This document shows positions 15,823 through 16,124 of a stretch of 16,124 nt of DNA, in pieces. The DNA comes from Nitrospirota bacterium (GTDB taxonomy: Bacteria > Nitrospirota > Thermodesulfovibrionia > Thermodesulfovibrionales > SM23-35). How positions within the stretch are numbered: the first letter of the stretch is position 1; each line of letters opens with the position of its first letter. A program made the translations under genes and the position numbers. Location: assembly GCA_029883145.1 (NCBI GenBank), contig JAOUJR010000007.1, positions 1-16,124 of the forward strand, given 5' to 3'. The notes under the pieces are model-generated. The model saw only the letters and a list, made by a program, of their open reading frames with translations, was not told the DNA's origin and did no database searches.

Positions 15823-16124
15823 CTAAGTAGTTAACCTTCTTCCTGCCTGCATCTTTCTCCTCAAGATTGCCTTGATAACCTCCATCGAGATAAATACAAC
15901 AATACCAAAGCCTAAGATTAACCCAAAAGTAGAGGTTGTCGGAATAACAATACCAAAAGCGTCACGTATGGCTGGAATCTGAATGAGTGCCGCTGTCAAT
16001 ATGAACTGGGATATAATGGAGAGGACAAGCCATTTATGGGGAGGTGCCTGAAAGATACTATATCTCATTGAACGGAAATTAAGAGCAATAATAAGTTCTA
16101 TACTGATGAAAAGGAAAAATATTT
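15823..16124 (-). CDS. P-type cation-transporting ATPase, C-terminal end (partial)
   Basis: The reading frame enters from the right edge and ends at TAG (15823-15825). It gives about 100 residues that start IFFLFISIELIIALNFRS, continue MRYSIFQAPPHKWLVLSIIS, and finish in a basic tail, RRKMQAGRRLTT. This is the usual end of the C-terminal membrane domain of calcium/cation P-type ATPases: the E-L-x-x-A-L-N-x-R-S segment, then two hydrophobic spans separated by a loop. The phosphorylation DKTGT and nucleotide-binding domains lie outside the window, so the transported ion cannot be decided. The frame is open upstream of the internal ATG at 16066-16068, so that ATG is not the start. The gene converges on the radical SAM gene across an inverted repeat and is not part of that operon. 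Confidence 0.85.
   Translation of the reverse strand, partial: IFFLFISIELIIALNFRSMRYSIFQAPPHKWLVLSIISQFILTAALIQIPAIRDAFGIVIPTTSTFGLILGFGIVVFISMEVIKAILRRKMQAGRRLTT

Overview
This window holds the classic bacterial tuf–rpmG–trnW–secE–nusG–rplKAJL–rpoBC transcription/translation block, followed by an accessory cassette of poorly known genes. Base composition is moderately AT-rich. A zinc-type L33, a 126-residue L7/L12, a beta subunit with the proteobacterial-style SI2 coiled-coil insert and a beta' subunit with a trigger-loop insertion of about 180 residues suggest an anaerobic Gram-negative lineage such as Nitrospirota or a deltaproteobacterial group. This placement is an inference without a database search. 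The str operon (rpsL-rpsG-fusA) that often follows rpoC is absent here.

Bases 1-423: the 3' end of tuf, rpmG and tRNA-Trp(CCA), all on the + strand. Bases 475-3423: secE, nusG, rplK, rplA, rplJ and rplL, mostly with tiny gaps. Two spacers are longer and contain hairpins: nusG/rplK, which also carries a dispersed-repeat-like sequence, and rplJ/rplL. Bases 3447-11557: rpoB and rpoC, both complete and full length with intact catalytic motifs. rplJ and rpoC have non-ATG starts (CTG and TTG) preceded by almost identical AAGGGGG ribosome-binding sites.

Bases 11570-15712: a same-strand cassette with no visible terminator separating it from rpoC. It contains a Mut7-C/PIN-like RNase with a zinc ribbon, two tandem paralogous GNAT/FemAB-like acyltransferase-fold proteins, a TraB/GumN-like protein and a radical SAM/SPASM protein. 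From the first GNAT gene onward each gene overlaps the next (ATGA overlaps, then 23 nt), so they look like one translationally coupled unit. The second GNAT copy and the TraB-like gene each carry one frameshift that a single extra A in an A-run would repair. These could be sequence errors, recent mutations or, for the A7 run, slippage sites.

Bases 15713-15822 are a convergent spacer filled by an imperfect inverted repeat. Beyond it, on the - strand, lies the C-terminal end of a P-type cation-transporting ATPase that runs off the window.

I saw no rRNA, CRISPR array, insertion sequence, convincing sigma-70 promoter or canonical intrinsic terminator with a U-tract. The best candidate for something undescribed is the GNAT-GNAT-TraB-radical SAM cassette.
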